Source: Anaerolineae bacterium (GTDB lineage Bacteria; Chloroflexota; Anaerolineae; UBA1429). Taken from it: a stretch of DNA of 14,196 nt. The stretch is from assembly GCA_007118555.1 (NCBI GenBank), contig SKRJ01000307.1, positions 1-14,196 on the forward strand, written 5' to 3'. The first letter of the stretch is position 1, and each line of letters starts with the position of its first letter. The notes under the pieces were generated by a model that was given only the letters and a program-made list of their open reading frames with translations, was not told the origin of the DNA and did no database searches. The translations under genes and the position numbers were made by a program. Shown piece after piece: positions 6,990 to 14,034 of the stretch.

Positions 6990-7001
6990 GTTGTTCTATG
7001 G

Positions 7002-7808
7002 TTACGATCGAAAGAATCGGCGAGGGTCCAGCCGGGTCCACAGGCTCCGGCGCCCCTCAAGCAAGGGTATGTAGGGCACATTCTCTCCGAGGAGCCTCTT
7101 TGCGGTGTTGCTAAAGGCCTGCCCAATGAGCGACTGTGCGTCGTGAGCCACGGGAAGGCCCTTGCCGTTCGAGATGATCACATCCTCCGCCTCGGGCACG
7201 ATGCCGAGCAACGGAATCGCCAGCGTCTCGAGCATCTGGGCGGGGCTGGCCATCAGCTTGCGGCGCACGAGGTCGGGCCTGACACGATTGATGATCAGGC
7301 TGTATTGCGTGCGCCCCTGCGACTCGAGGATCCCCAGCACCCGATCCACGTCCTGCACAGAGGCGGGATCGGGCGTGGCCACCAGGATGAACTCTTGGGC
7401 CGCGGCGATGGCATTGCGAAAGCCCAACTCGATCCCTGCCGGCGAATCGATCAGGACAAAGTCACAGTCGCCTTCTAACTGATCGCAGATGCGGACCATG
7501 TCGGTGGGGCTGATCGCCGACTTGTCGCGACTCTGCGCGGCGGGGAGCAGATACAGCTCCTCGATCTGCCGATCGCGGATCAGGGCCTGTTGGAGCCGGC
7601 AGCGGCCCTCCACCAGATCGACCACATCGTAGATGATGCGATTCTGCAGGCCCAGCAGGACATCGAGGTTCCGCAGCCCGATGTCGGTATCGATGACCAC
7701 GACGCGATACCCGAGCTTGCCCAGGGCAACGCCCAGGTTGGCGGTGGTCGTTGTCTTGCCCACGCCCCCCTTGCCAGAGGTAACGGTGATCACCCGTGTT
7801 TGTGTCAA
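7002..7808 (-). CDS. minD: Septum site-determining ATPase MinD
   Basis: MinD is a ParA/MinD-type ATPase that dimerises with ATP on the inner membrane and recruits MinC to stop FtsZ assembly away from midcell. I start it at TTG 7808, one base after the minC stop. This gives 268 residues and the family-standard opening (TRVITVTSGKGGVGKTTT); a G-rich SD-like stretch lies in the minC end. A frame extension to 7901 is open but unlike MinD. Seen: deviant Walker A SGKGGVGKTT (11-20; signature K13, K18), IDTDIGLRNLD (39-49), Walker B VLIDSPAG (118-125), and a basic amphipathic C-terminal segment (253-268, RRSLWTRL then RRFFRS) that should be the membrane-targeting helix. No minE follows; rodA begins 12 bp on. 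Confidence 0.94.
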   Translation of the reverse strand: MTQTRVITVTSGKGGVGKTTTTANLGVALGKLGYRVVVIDTDIGLRNLDVLLGLQNRIIYDVVDLVEGRCRLQQALIRDRQIEELYLLPAAQSRDKSAISPTDMVRICDQLEGDCDFVLIDSPAGIELGFRNAIAAAQEFILVATPDPASVQDVDRVLGILESQGRTQYSLIINRVRPDLVRRKLMASPAQMLETLAIPLLGIVPEAEDVIISNGKGLPVAHDAQSLIGQAFSNTAKRLLGENVPYIPLLEGRRSLWTRLDPRRFFRS

Positions 7809-7809
7809 C

Positions 7810-8613
7810 CTAGTTCCCCCAATGGATTCCGGACCAGCGCTCGACCACGATGGCGCCATCGCGCACGCGCCCCACCTCGGGATAGATGGCTCCGCGTTCA
7901 CCAGCGGCTTCTTCGGGGCGCCCGATCAGGGTGCCCAGCCGCAACTGCAGAGGCGCCAGGTCCAGGGCGCACACCATCGCAGAAGCGTCCTCAGGATAGC
8001 CCGCATGCACCGTGCCTCTGAGCCTCCCCCATACGATCACGTCGCCCCCGGCAATGATCTCGGCGCCGACATTGACATCACCGATGACGACTATGTTACC
8101 CGAATGGCGCACCGTCTGCCCCGCCCGTATCCGTCGCTTGACAATGAGGCCACGCAGGTCGTCTTGGCCGATGGGCTCGGCGCGTGGCAGGACAGGGTTG
8201 GAGGCCAACGGCGCGGGCGCGCTGGCCCTGGGCCGTTGCGGCGCCAAAGGCCGCGGCTGCCGCTCAAGCTGGGGCTGCGGCTCAGGTTGCGCCTGCGGCT
8301 CGGGCTCGTCGGGCGTCTCGCTGCCGATGGTACGCAGGCCCAACTCGTCGGCCACGCTTTGCGTTGTGGGATCGGCCGTCACGACGGTGCGCAACGTCAT
8401 GGTATGCTGTGCCAGCAGATCGCGAAAAGAGCAGAGGCGCTCGCTGTCGAGGGTACGCTTGCCCACATCCAGCGCCACCACGCCGCCGCGGAAAAAGGCC
8501 CCCTGCAACTTGAGATGGCGGGACAGGTCCTCATAGAGCTTTTGCGTGTCACCCCCGCCCAGAGTGATCGTCAGCCCCTCTCGTGTGCCCTTGATCGAGA
8601 TCGCGCTATCCAT
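7810..8613 (-). CDS. minC: Septum site-determining protein MinC
   Basis: MinC is the FtsZ antagonist that MinD brings to the membrane. The ATG at 8613 has the SD-like AGGTGG just upstream and gives 267 residues; the longer open frame to 8814 overlaps mrdA and is not family-like. Seen: an N-terminal FtsZ-inhibiting domain (about 1-95, SIKGTREGLTITLG then FRGGVVALDVG); a proline/glutamine-rich linker (about 98-148); and the C-terminal right-handed beta-helix domain (about 150-267) with RRIRAGQTVRHSGNIVVIGD, NVGAEIIAGGDVIVWGRLRG and TVHAGY, which dimerises and binds MinD. The N-terminal domain is diverged, as is common; the C-terminal domain makes the call safe. The gene lies 13 bp after mrdA and 1 bp before minD. 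Confidence 0.93.
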   Translation of the reverse strand: MDSAISIKGTREGLTITLGGGDTQKLYEDLSRHLKLQGAFFRGGVVALDVGKRTLDSERLCSFRDLLAQHTMTLRTVVTADPTTQSVADELGLRTIGSETPDEPEPQAQPEPQPQLERQPRPLAPQRPRASAPAPLASNPVLPRAEPIGQDDLRGLIVKRRIRAGQTVRHSGNIVVIGDVNVGAEIIAGGDVIVWGRLRGTVHAGYPEDASAMVCALDLAPLQLRLGTLIGRPEEAAGERGAIYPEVGRVRDGAIVVERWSGIHWGN

Positions 8614-8626
8614 CCGCTCACCACCT

Positions 8627-10543
8627 TTATGGTTCCAGCTCAGTTTCCGGCTCTGCTTGGGGAATTTGGAAATAGGCCCGCATGATATCTTCGGCGACGG
8701 GCAGAGCATACTGCGAGCCTTCGCCGCCATCGTCCAAAAAGACGACCAACACGATCTCGGGGTCGTCATAGGGTGCAAAAGCTGTAAACCAGGCATGGGT
8801 TGGCAGATAGCCATGTTGATCCATGATCAACTGACCATGCTCATCGAGCTTGGTGTACTCGGCGGTGCCGGTCTTGGCGGATACAGGGACATCGTCAAAG
8901 GTCCAACGCCAGGCTGTGCCATTCGTCACGGTCTGGCGCATACCACGACGCACCACCTCGATATTCTCACGGCTAATGGCCATCTCACGGATGGGATCGG
9001 GCGTCAGGGTGCTCACGACATTGCCCTCGATATCGACGACCTGTGAAACGAGCTGTGGCCGGTACAGGGTGCCGCCATTGGCGATCACGGCCGTCGCATT
9101 CAGGAGCTGCAGCGGTGTAGAGAGGACAAAGCTCTGGCCGATGGAGGCGTTGTAGGTATCTCCTGTGTACCAGCTCTCGCCAAAGGTCTGCCTCTTCCAA
9201 CGATCGCTGGGCACCAGCCCGACGGCCTCGCCGCTGAGTTCGATGCCCGTAGACTCGCCAAAGCCCATCATCTGCGCATACTCGCCCAGGCGAGAGATGC
9301 CCAGACCGGGGAAATCCATAAAGCCACCGCCGACCTGATAGAAAAAGATGTTGCATGATTGGGCGATGGCTGTGGCAACATTGATGTGGCCATGTCCCGC
9401 CCTTCGCCAACAGCGGAACGGTTGAGCCTGGCTCATATCGTTGGGGAAAAAGCGATTGGGCAGAAGCAGCGTGCCGCGGCACTCGAGCGTGGTTCCGGGA
9501 TGCACCACGCCCTCTTGCAGAGCCGCTACCGCCGGCACGATCTTGAAGGTAGAGCCGGGAGGATACTGGCCCGAGATGGCGTGATTGACCAGCGGGCGCC
9601 GTGGGTCCTCGTTGAGGGCCACAAAATCCTCGACCGAGATGCCCCCCGAAAAGAGATTGTTGTCAAAGGTGGGCAGCGAGACCATCGAGAGGATCTCTCC
9701 GGTGCGCGGGTCCATGGCGATAGCTACGCCAATCTCGGACCGGGCGATGGCCATGCCCCGGCGCAGGGCATCCTCTACCTGGGCCTGGAACTCGGTGTCA
9801 ATGGTCAGATACACGCTATGCCCCGGCGCGGGGTCAGAAGAAGCAATCACCGCCATCTCGCGCCCAAAGACGTTGACCTCGATGTGCTTTTGGCCTTTGG
9901 TGCCGGCGAGGATCGCTTCCTGTGTACGCTCGATGCCCGAGACGCCCACCGAGTCATCGGGCTGATAGCCCCGCTCCAGATAGTCGTCCAGGCGTTCGGC
10001 GCTGATGCGGCCCATATAGCCAATGATGTGCGCCATGAGGGGCGCATCGTAATAGTGCCTCTGCGGCTCGGCCATCACGACCACCCCGGGCAGCTCCAGG
10101 TGGTCCTCCTCAATGATGAACGCCACCTGACGATCCACCTGCGTCGCGATGCGCACCCGCAGGTAGGGGCCGATGGTGCGCTCTTGCAGGATCTGGGTGA
10201 TGCCGCGCGGGCTCTCCTCCGAGTCCACGGGCATCTCCAGCAGATTGGCCAGCCGCTCGAGCACAACGGCGTACTCGTCGGGGTCACGGGGCAGATCGCC
10301 GGGGATGATATAGACCGCAAAACCGGGCACATTACGCACCAGGAGATGGCCCATGCGGTCGTATATCACGCCGCGGGGCGCCTCAATGGGTAAGAGTCGA
10401 TAGCGATTGCGGTCGGCCGCATCCAGATACTGCTCCGACGAGACGACCTGCAGGTCCCACAGGCGAACTCCGACGACCACAAAGCCAATGATGACCACGA
10501 TGCGCAAGAGCACGGCGCGGAAACGAACGTACAGGTCGCCCAT
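8627..10543 (-). CDS. mrdA: Penicillin-binding protein 2 (class B, elongation transpeptidase)
   Basis: PBP2 cross-links peptidoglycan in side-wall growth and activates RodA. From ATG 10543 (one base after the mreD stop) the product has 638 residues. Seen: a short cytosolic N terminus; one membrane segment (about 11-27); the class B pedestal/dimerisation domain, starting at RNRYRLLPIEAPRGVIYDR and including GVSGIER (200-206); and the transpeptidase domain with all three motifs: S331-x-x-K334 in PPGSTFK, S396-C-N398 and K557-T-G559 (SAKTGTAEY). The C terminus ends soon after in a short acidic tail. Twenty extra in-frame residues upstream (to 10603) lie inside mreD and are rejected. An SD-like GGAG lies 10 nt upstream within the mreD end. 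It could be called pbpA in some genomes. Confidence 0.95.
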   Translation of the reverse strand: MGDLYVRFRAVLLRIVVIIGFVVVGVRLWDLQVVSSEQYLDAADRNRYRLLPIEAPRGVIYDRMGHLLVRNVPGFAVYIIPGDLPRDPDEYAVVLERLANLLEMPVDSEESPRGITQILQERTIGPYLRVRIATQVDRQVAFIIEEDHLELPGVVVMAEPQRHYYDAPLMAHIIGYMGRISAERLDDYLERGYQPDDSVGVSGIERTQEAILAGTKGQKHIEVNVFGREMAVIASSDPAPGHSVYLTIDTEFQAQVEDALRRGMAIARSEIGVAIAMDPRTGEILSMVSLPTFDNNLFSGGISVEDFVALNEDPRRPLVNHAISGQYPPGSTFKIVPAVAALQEGVVHPGTTLECRGTLLLPNRFFPNDMSQAQPFRCWRRAGHGHINVATAIAQSCNIFFYQVGGGFMDFPGLGISRLGEYAQMMGFGESTGIELSGEAVGLVPSDRWKRQTFGESWYTGDTYNASIGQSFVLSTPLQLLNATAVIANGGTLYRPQLVSQVVDIEGNVVSTLTPDPIREMAISRENIEVVRRGMRQTVTNGTAWRWTFDDVPVSAKTGTAEYTKLDEHGQLIMDQHGYLPTHAWFTAFAPYDDPEIVLVVFLDDGGEGSQYALPVAEDIMRAYFQIPQAEPETELEP

Positions 10544-10544
10544 A

Positions 10545-11090
10545 TCAATCCAGCTCCACGGCTCTGGGCTCGAGACGGTGTCCCAGCCAGAGCAGCAGGC
10601 CATATACCGGCATCATCAAGAGCAGATGCAGTAGGATTTCGGGAAGAATGATATGCACCAAAGCGACTCCCAGAGGCAGCCAGTGCCCCATAAAGCCGAG
10701 CAGAACGACCGAGATGAGGCCATAGACCAGAGTGGCGCCGGCGATCACCAGATACTTGAGAAACCAGGCCCCCTGAAAGGCGTTGATCTCGCCAAGCGCG
10801 GCCACGCCCAGGGCCGCCGAGAGGGCCAGAAGAATCGATCCAAAGGTGGCCCCCGAGTTGACCTCCAGCACAAGGCCCCCGATCATGCCCAGTATAATCC
10901 CCTGTTTGACGTCGCGCAACAACACCCAGGCAACGGTAAAAACGAGCAGGAGATTGGGCCTGACGCCCAGCAGCCAGGCATCATTGACGAGCGCGGTCTG
11001 CGAGAGGGCCACCAAAAAGGCAAGGGGAATGCCGAGATAGACCCCGATAGCAACGGTCTTGCTGGTACTGACATCGCCATCCGAGTACAT
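10545..11090 (-). CDS. mreD: Rod shape-determining protein MreD
   Basis: MreD is a small membrane protein of the elongation complex that works with MreC and PBP2/RodA. The 181-residue product is almost wholly hydrophobic, with about five membrane segments. Seen: an N-terminal segment after a short polar leader (VAIGVYLGIPLAFLVALSQ), the family-typical RPNLLLVFTVAWVLLRDVKQG, then GMIGGLVLEVNSGATFGS, and a last segment LMMPVYGLLLWLGHRL. Sequence conservation of MreD is low everywhere, so the call rests on this pattern and on its place between mreC and mrdA. The SD GAGGAG overlaps the mreC stop 5 nt upstream of the ATG; the gene begins 2 bp after mreC. Confidence 0.92.
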   Translation of the reverse strand: MYSDGDVSTSKTVAIGVYLGIPLAFLVALSQTALVNDAWLLGVRPNLLLVFTVAWVLLRDVKQGIILGMIGGLVLEVNSGATFGSILLALSAALGVAALGEINAFQGAWFLKYLVIAGATLVYGLISVVLLGFMGHWLPLGVALVHIILPEILLHLLLMMPVYGLLLWLGHRLEPRAVELD

Positions 11091-11092
11091 GG

Positions 11093-11938
11093 CTACTCCT
11101 CTGGCACATCAAAGGGCTCGAAATTGAGCAGCACCATGACAGACTCGAGGCCGTGCAGATCCACCGCGGGGGCGATGGTGGCGCTCTGGAACATTTCGAC
11201 ATCATCGCGGTGCACTTCGACGACCTGGCCGATCACGAGGCGTCTGGGAAAGTATCCGCCCAGGCCCGAGGTCAGCACCACGTCGCCCACTACCACGGTT
11301 TCGGCTTGGGGGATATAGCGCATGACGAGACCCTGCCCCGGATGCCCCTGCACGAGCCCGGTAGTGCGCGAGCGCTGGATATAGGCGCTGACCGAAGAGG
11401 AGGGGTCGATGAGGAGCATCACGTGCGCGGCGTTCTTGCTCACTCGGCTGATGCGCCCGACGAGCCCGGCCTCGGAGAGCACGGGCATCCCTCGACGCAG
11501 GCCATCCTCTGCGCCGCGATCGATGGTGAAATACTGCCAGTAGTTGCCAGGATCGTGACCGATGATCTCGGCGGCAAGGAGCTGATAGTTGGGTACGCCG
11601 CTCTTGAAATCCAACTGGCGGCGCAGATCCTCGTTTTCGATCTGAGCCTCGTTCAGCAGGATGATCTGGGTGCGCAGCTCCGAGACCTCGGCGTGCAAGG
11701 CCTCGTTTTCGCGGCGCAGCTCTGACATGCGTCCTACCCCGGCAAAGAGCCCCGACACGGGCTCCCAGGCGCGCTTGGTCACGAGCTGTAGCGGCGAGAT
11801 GACCTGCGACAGGCCATCCCGTAGCGGATTGTGCGCGCCAAGGCTGTCAAAGACCAGCCAGGCTAGTATCAGCAGCAGCACCAAAATAATGACAATGGAC
11901 CATTGCCTGGGTGCTTTCACCGGTCTCTCATTTGCCAA
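11093..11938 (-). CDS. mreC: Rod shape-determining protein MreC
   Basis: MreC is a bitopic protein whose outer domain activates PBP2 and links the MreB filament to wall synthesis. The 281-residue product has a basic cytosolic N terminus, one membrane segment (about 14-31), a coiled coil (about 70-110, MSELRRENEALHAEVSELRT and on), and the beta-rich outer domain with GLVGRISRV, MLLIDPSSSVSAYI, GDVVLTSGLGGYFPRRLVIGQV. The start is uncertain. No ATG is available in frame after the mreB stop; the choices are TTG at 11938 (6 bp after mreB, no SD) and GTG at 11920 (six codons later, weak GAGAG upstream). I keep TTG because coupling to mreB is plausible; either start leaves the protein intact. Confidence 0.93.
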   Translation of the reverse strand: MANERPVKAPRQWSIVIILVLLLILAWLVFDSLGAHNPLRDGLSQVISPLQLVTKRAWEPVSGLFAGVGRMSELRRENEALHAEVSELRTQIILLNEAQIENEDLRRQLDFKSGVPNYQLLAAEIIGHDPGNYWQYFTIDRGAEDGLRRGMPVLSEAGLVGRISRVSKNAAHVMLLIDPSSSVSAYIQRSRTTGLVQGHPGQGLVMRYIPQAETVVVGDVVLTSGLGGYFPRRLVIGQVVEVHRDDVEMFQSATIAPAVDLHGLESVMVLLNFEPFDVPEE

Positions 11939-11944
11939 GCATTG

Positions 11945-13030
11945 CTACGCGTGCGAGCGGCGGGCCTGGGTGATTCTGTCACGCTGCGTGGTTGCCAGTA
12001 CCTTGTGGTATCGATCCAGATCCTCGACAATCACGCCAGCGCCCTGCACTACGCAGACGCAGGGATCCTCGGCTCGATAGACGCGCATGTGGGTCTCATC
12101 CGACAAGCGTTCGGGCAATCCCTGTAGCTGCGAACTCCCTCCCGCGAGCACGATCCCCTGCTCCATCAGGTCGGCGACCAACTCGGGCGGTGTCTCGTCC
12201 AGCGTGGCGCGGACCGCGTCCACGATGATGCTTACGGGGCCCGAGAGCGCCTCACGAATCTCGACGCTGCTCACCTCGGTCTCTTCGGGCAGGCCGGTGA
12301 TCAGGTTGCGCCCCCGGATGGTGATGGTCTGCTCCTCCGGCAGGGGATAGGCCGACCCGATGGCGATCTTGGTGCGTTCGGCCATGCGCTCGCCGATCAG
12401 GATGTTGTACTTTTGACGGGCGTACTGGATGATCTCCTCATCCATCTCGTCGCCGGCCACCCGAATGGAGCGGCTGACGACAATGCCGCCGAGGGAGATG
12501 ACGGCCACCTCTGTGGTGCCACCGCCGATATCGACCACCATGCTGCCCACCGAATCCGCCACGGGAAGCCCGGCTCCGACGGCGGCCGCCATGGGCTCCT
12601 CGACGAGAAAAGCCTCACGTGCCCCGGCGCTGATGGCCGCATCGTGCACGGCCCGCTTTTCCACCTCGGTGCAACCGCTGGGGATGCCGATCACCACCCG
12701 CGGGCTGGGGTTAAAGAGACGAGATCGCTCGTGGACTTTGTGGATGAAATAGTGCAGCATGCGCTCGGTGATATCGAAATCGGAAATGACGCCATCGCGC
12801 AGGGGGCGTATGGCGATGATATTGCCAGGGGTGCGTCCGACCATCTCTTTGGCCTCGGCGCCGATTGCCAGGGGTCTCTTGGAGGCTGCATCAATGGCAA
12901 CGACAGAGGGCTCATTGATCACGATGCCCTGACCATGCACCATCACGAGGGTAGTGGCCGTACCCAGATCAATGCCGATGTCACGGGAAAAGAGGCCCAA
13001 CAGGGCGCTAAACGGTTTGAACAATGTCAT
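11945..13030 (-). CDS. mreB: Rod shape-determining actin homologue MreB
   Basis: MreB forms membrane-bound ATP-dependent filaments that guide the elongation complex. The product has 361 residues. Seen: phosphate-1 loop DIGIDLGTATTL (17-28), the catalytic region LVEEPMAAAVGAGLP with E143-E145, phosphate-2 loop VVDIGGGTTEVAV (165-177), and the adenosine loop GIVLAGGSSQL (292-302). The N terminus (MTLFKPFSALLGLF) is amphipathic and could insert in the membrane. The C terminus carries about 15 extra basic residues (TTQRDRITQARRSHA). Start: the SD AAGGAAGG is only 1 nt from ATG 13030 but 7 nt from the in-frame TTG at 13024, so translation may begin at either. It is the first gene of the nine-gene run, with an extended -10 promoter 30 bp upstream. 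Confidence 0.97.
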   Translation of the reverse strand: MTLFKPFSALLGLFSRDIGIDLGTATTLVMVHGQGIVINEPSVVAIDAASKRPLAIGAEAKEMVGRTPGNIIAIRPLRDGVISDFDITERMLHYFIHKVHERSRLFNPSPRVVIGIPSGCTEVEKRAVHDAAISAGAREAFLVEEPMAAAVGAGLPVADSVGSMVVDIGGGTTEVAVISLGGIVVSRSIRVAGDEMDEEIIQYARQKYNILIGERMAERTKIAIGSAYPLPEEQTITIRGRNLITGLPEETEVSSVEIREALSGPVSIIVDAVRATLDETPPELVADLMEQGIVLAGGSSQLQGLPERLSDETHMRVYRAEDPCVCVVQGAGVIVEDLDRYHKVLATTQRDRITQARRSHA

Positions 13031-13061
13031 ACCTTCCTTATCGGTAGGTCGTTACCGCGCG

Positions 13062-13070
13062 ATTATACCA
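13062..13070 (-). promoter_or_regulatory. Extended -10 promoter of the mre-min operon
   Basis: On the - strand TGGTATAAT is a perfect extended -10 element (TG-N-TATAAT). A poor -35 (TTGCCG at 15 bp, or TTTTGC at 17 bp) fits the usual trade-off for extended -10 promoters. The start would be near 13055, giving a leader of about 25 nt before mreB. Confidence 0.6.
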
Positions 13071-13120
13071 CAGAACCCAATGCGGCAAAACGTCTCGGCG
13101 AGGATACTCGGTATGTCTGT

Positions 13121-13154
13121 GCAAGCACCATATGCGTCCGCATTTGGTGCTTGC
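13121..13154. repeat. 34-bp near-perfect palindrome
   Basis: GCAAGCACCA (13121-13130) and TGGTGCTTGC (13145-13154) are perfect inverted repeats. Inside them ATGCG (13132-13136) pairs with CGCAT (13139-13143) around a 2-nt centre, with only one T-T mismatch between the outer and inner arms. There is no T run next to it, so it does not look like a terminator. Its right half is the first copy of the 13-bp tandem motif, so it is in effect two head-to-head copies. Confidence 0.6.
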
Positions 13155-13202
13155 ATCTGGCGGTCGCATTTAGCGGCCGCATTTGACGCTTGCGTTTGCT
13201 CG
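13138..13202 (+). repeat. Five tandem copies of a 13-bp motif in the mreB/CBS divergent region
   Basis: Read in steps of 13: CCGCATTTGGTGC (13138), TTGCATCTGGCGG (13151), TCGCATTTAGCGG (13164), CCGCATTTGACGC (13177), TTGCGTTTGCTCG (13190). The consensus is YYGCATTTGGCGG; the GC-TTT core is kept best and the last copy is the most decayed. A further copy in the opposite direction (13125-13137, 11 of 13 bases equal to the first copy) abuts the array and makes the palindrome. The last copy overlaps the -35 element of the rightward promoter. The layout suggests repeated binding sites for a regulator that controls one or both divergent units; a simple-sequence origin is also possible. Confidence 0.65.
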
Positions 13203-13228
13203 ACATGTGACAAGGGGATTCGTATAAT
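13200..13228 (+). promoter_or_regulatory. Sigma70-type promoter of the CBS-ACT gene
   Basis: TCGACA (13200-13205, five of six matches) and a perfect TATAAT (13223-13228) are 17 bp apart. This is the best sigma70-type promoter in the window. Transcription should begin near 13235. Confidence 0.75.
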
Positions 13229-13234
13229 GTCCGC

Positions 13235-13347
13235 GCCAGGCAGGTTCACGCCATCACCAGAAGCCGATGCGGGTCACAGTCTACCGCAAGGACACAGGAA
13301 CGGCGAACGCGCGTTGCATGCATTACTGAGGAGTAGGAGGAAGCTGG
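13235..13347 (+). other. About 113-nt leader of the CBS-ACT gene
   Basis: The leader is long for this compact genome. TGCGG (13268-13272) can pair with CCGCA (13284-13288), enclosed by GCCG (13263-13266) with CGGC (13301-13304). A perfect palindrome AACGCGCGTT lies at 13306-13315. I do not recognise any known riboswitch class in it. The SD (AGGAGG) lies 7 nt before the start codon. Confidence 0.35.
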
Positions 13348-13995
13348 ATGTTGGTCAAAGAGCTCATGTCGTTGGATCCTATTGTGATTGCGCCTGACGC
13401 ATCGCTACACGATGCTCTCCAGCTTATGCGCGAGCATCAGGTCAGGCGTCTCCCCGTTCTGAGCCGCGATGGGAAACTGGTCGGCATCGTGCTGGAAAAG
13501 GACCTCCTGTACGCGTCGCCCTCACCGGCAACCAGCTTGAGCGTGTACGAGTTGAACTATCTCATGTCCAAGATCACGATCGAGAGCCTGATGTCACGCG
13601 ATGTGATCACCGTCACAGAGGATTGTCCCCTGGAGGAGGCGGCCCGCATCATGGCCGACAACCAGATCGGCGGGTTGCCCGTGATGCGTGAGGGGCGGCT
13701 GGTGGGCATGATCACCGAGAGCGATCTGTTCAAGGTGTTCCTGGATCTGCTGGGAGCGCGGGACCCGGGTCTGCGCGTAACGATCCTGGTGGAGGAGGGG
13801 CGTGGGGTGTTGGCTCGGGTCACGCAGGCGATCTCCAATCATGACGCCGATATCGTGAGCCTGAGCACTTTCGAGGGCGATAGCCCCAGTCGCCGCGAAC
13901 TCACCTTTAAAGTGCAGGGTCTCCATCGAGAGCAGATCGCGGCCATCGTCGAGGAACTGGACGCCGAACTGGTCGATCTCCGAGAGACGAGCTGA
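13348..13995 (+). CDS. CBS-pair and ACT domain protein (AcuB-like)
   Basis: The 215-residue product has two CBS motifs and an ACT domain and is colinear with B. subtilis AcuB. Seen: CBS1 (about 1-57: MLVKELMSLDPIVIAPDASL, QVRRLPVL, KLVGIVLEKDLL), CBS2 (about 75-132: IESLMSRDVITVTEDCPLEE, QIGGLPVM, RLVGMITESDLFKV), and ACT (about 142-211: LRVTILVEEGRGVLARVTQAI, then HDADIVSLSTF). CBS pairs usually bind adenine nucleotides and ACT domains bind amino acids or similar small ligands, so this is probably a sensor with no catalytic part of its own. No membrane segment is seen. The ATG has a strong SD (AGGAGG, 7 nt). It is divergent from the mre operon, sharing the repeat-bearing control region, and is probably monocistronic, since the next gene is convergent. 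The target is unknown. Confidence 0.88.
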   Translation: MLVKELMSLDPIVIAPDASLHDALQLMREHQVRRLPVLSRDGKLVGIVLEKDLLYASPSPATSLSVYELNYLMSKITIESLMSRDVITVTEDCPLEEAARIMADNQIGGLPVMREGRLVGMITESDLFKVFLDLLGARDPGLRVTILVEEGRGVLARVTQAISNHDADIVSLSTFEGDSPSRRELTFKVQGLHREQIAAIVEELDAELVDLRETS

Positions 13996-14034
13996 GCCGA
14001 CGGCAAGAGCCGGCGCCGGAAGCCAGCCTGTGGC

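Noticed and set aside
6351..7478. Long + strand open frame antisense to rodA and minD
   Set aside because: Antisense to two conserved genes; the product is rich in H, G, Q and D with no recognisable fold.
8614..8814. N-terminal extension of MinC upstream of 8613
   Set aside because: It lies inside mrdA coding sequence, is unlike MinC, and the SD-like AGGTGG precedes the ATG at 8613.
9359..10393. Long + strand open frame antisense to mrdA
   Set aside because: Shadow of a conserved PBP2 gene; no supporting start signal or homology seen.
10544..10603. N-terminal extension of PBP2 upstream of 10543
   Set aside because: It lies inside mreD and is polar, with no family likeness; the ATG one base after the mreD stop fits coupled translation.
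12413..13186. + strand open frame antisense to mreB and running into the control region
   Set aside because: Histidine- and glycine-rich antisense translation of mreB; it would overlap the mre promoter.
13121..13202. CRISPR array or mobile-element end
   Set aside because: The 13-bp units are contiguous with no unique spacers, and there is no transposase or target duplication, so neither explanation fits.
13235..13347. Known riboswitch (c-di-GMP, c-di-AMP, cobalamin, TPP, fluoride) in the CBS-ACT leader
   Set aside because: None of the conserved core sequences I know for these classes is present.
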